Part shown: positions 63,859 to 64,000 of the stretch, one piece after another
How the letters are laid out: every line of letters begins with the position of its first letter
Position numbering within the stretch: the first letter of the stretch is position 1
Assembly (NCBI GenBank): GCA_029219385.1
Contig: JAQXTH010000049.1
Span: 36,161-100,160, forward strand
DNA length: 64,000 bases
Direction of reading: 5' to 3'
From: Prevotellaceae bacterium
Lineage (GTDB): Bacteria; Bacteroidota; Bacteroidia; Bacteroidales; Bacteroidaceae
The notes under the pieces: generated by a model
Database searches by the model: none
What the model saw: only the letters and a program-made list of their open reading frames with translations
What the model was told of the DNA's origin: nothing
Made by a program: the position numbers and the translations under genes

Positions 63859-64000
63859 GTGAACTGCACCCCAAAAGTTAGACAAAAAAACTTTTGGAGT
63901 GCAGTTTGTTTATGAAAAGGACATTCACAGAGAAGCTCAATATAGTAAGCCAAGCACTCTCTGGGGTACCCCAGAGACGATTGTGTGCACAGTACCATCT
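63859..64000 (+). mobile_element. Left end of an IS3-family (IS150-like) insertion sequence, cut by the window edge
   Basis: TGTGAACTGCACCCCAAAAG at 63859 onward resembles the terminal inverted repeats of IS150-group elements. An internal hairpin pairs CTGCACCCCAAAAGTT (63864-63879) with AACTTTTGGAGTGCAG (63889-63904), one mismatch. The first transposase gene starts right after. The right end is outside the window, so whether it is complete cannot be told. Confidence 0.75.
63912..64000 (+). CDS. IS3-family transposase OrfA, N-terminal fragment
   Basis: From ATG 63912 the frame MKRTFTEKLNIVSQALSGVP then QRRLCAQYH runs open to the window edge. It has the start of a helix-turn-helix DNA-binding domain as in the OrfA (InsJ-like) of IS150-type elements. 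The rest of OrfA and the OrfB integrase lie beyond the edge. Confidence 0.7.
   Translation, partial: MKRTFTEKLNIVSQALSGVPQRRLCAQYH

Noticed and set aside
63623..63874. Minus-strand open frame across tRNA-Tyr
   Set aside because: It runs through a well-formed tRNA and the dciA-like gene end and has no family match.

Overview
The window reads as an AT-rich, gene-dense chromosomal stretch from an anaerobic member of the Bacteroidales (phylum Bacteroidota). Four things point there. Promoters carry the Bacteroidota -7 box TAnnTTTG, often with a TTTG-like -33 box, and genes lack Shine-Dalgarno sequences. The rpmB-rpmG-DUF4295 trio is lineage specific. A C10 cysteine peptidase, a GH97 glucosidase and OprO/P-like porins are present. 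The metabolism is anaerobic: class III ribonucleotide reductase NrdDG, GlpABC, and methylmalonyl-CoA epimerase.

Layout. 1-1600: the end of an unrecognised gene, a DUF4250 protein and an MltF-like lytic transglycosylase. 1739-7333 (+): a histidine operon hisG-hisD-hisC-hisB plus a glycosyltransferase, preceded by what looks like a complete transcription attenuator: a 16-codon leader peptide with six His codons, an antiterminator arm and an intrinsic terminator. 7366-12088 (-): dapA, a small lipoprotein, a 660-base gene-free stretch with a GC-rich tandem/inverted repeat, an HD-domain protein and a secreted C10 peptidase. 12089: tRNA-Lys. 12287-22847 (-): a glycerol-3-phosphate locus (glpA, glpB, glpC, GlpT, a second organophosphate antiporter, a HAD-IIA phosphatase, a phosphate-type porin and a secreted beta-propeller-like protein), read from several promoters.

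23264-40662 (-): mostly housekeeping. It holds the amidophosphoribosyltransferase-carA-carB operon, an outer-membrane protein, asnS, an rRNA pseudouridine synthase with a long disordered N-terminus, purB, guaA, a secreted esterase and nrdD-nrdG. 40967-43429: a DUF554 membrane protein diverging from a carboxyltransferase subunit. 43587-49634 (-): DUF4295, rpmG, rpmB, tsaD, map, a LysM glucosaminidase, lepA and rfbC. 49815: methylmalonyl-CoA epimerase (+). 50310-53224 (-): rplM-rpsI-rpsB-tsf with structured leaders.

53434 onwards: an esterase (-), then a plus-strand run: M3 peptidase, dCMP deaminase, CtpA-like protease, TPR protein, ribH, GH97, recF, dciA-like gene, tRNA-Tyr, and the left end of an IS3/IS150-type insertion sequence cut by the window edge.

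Most of the window is ordinary core genome. The items I consider most worth a second look are the his attenuator, the glycerol-phosphate acquisition locus with its uncharacterised propeller protein, the repeats upstream of nrdD, and the repeat element at 9190-9270. I see no CRISPR array, prophage or obvious defence system. All family assignments are from reading motifs, without database searches.
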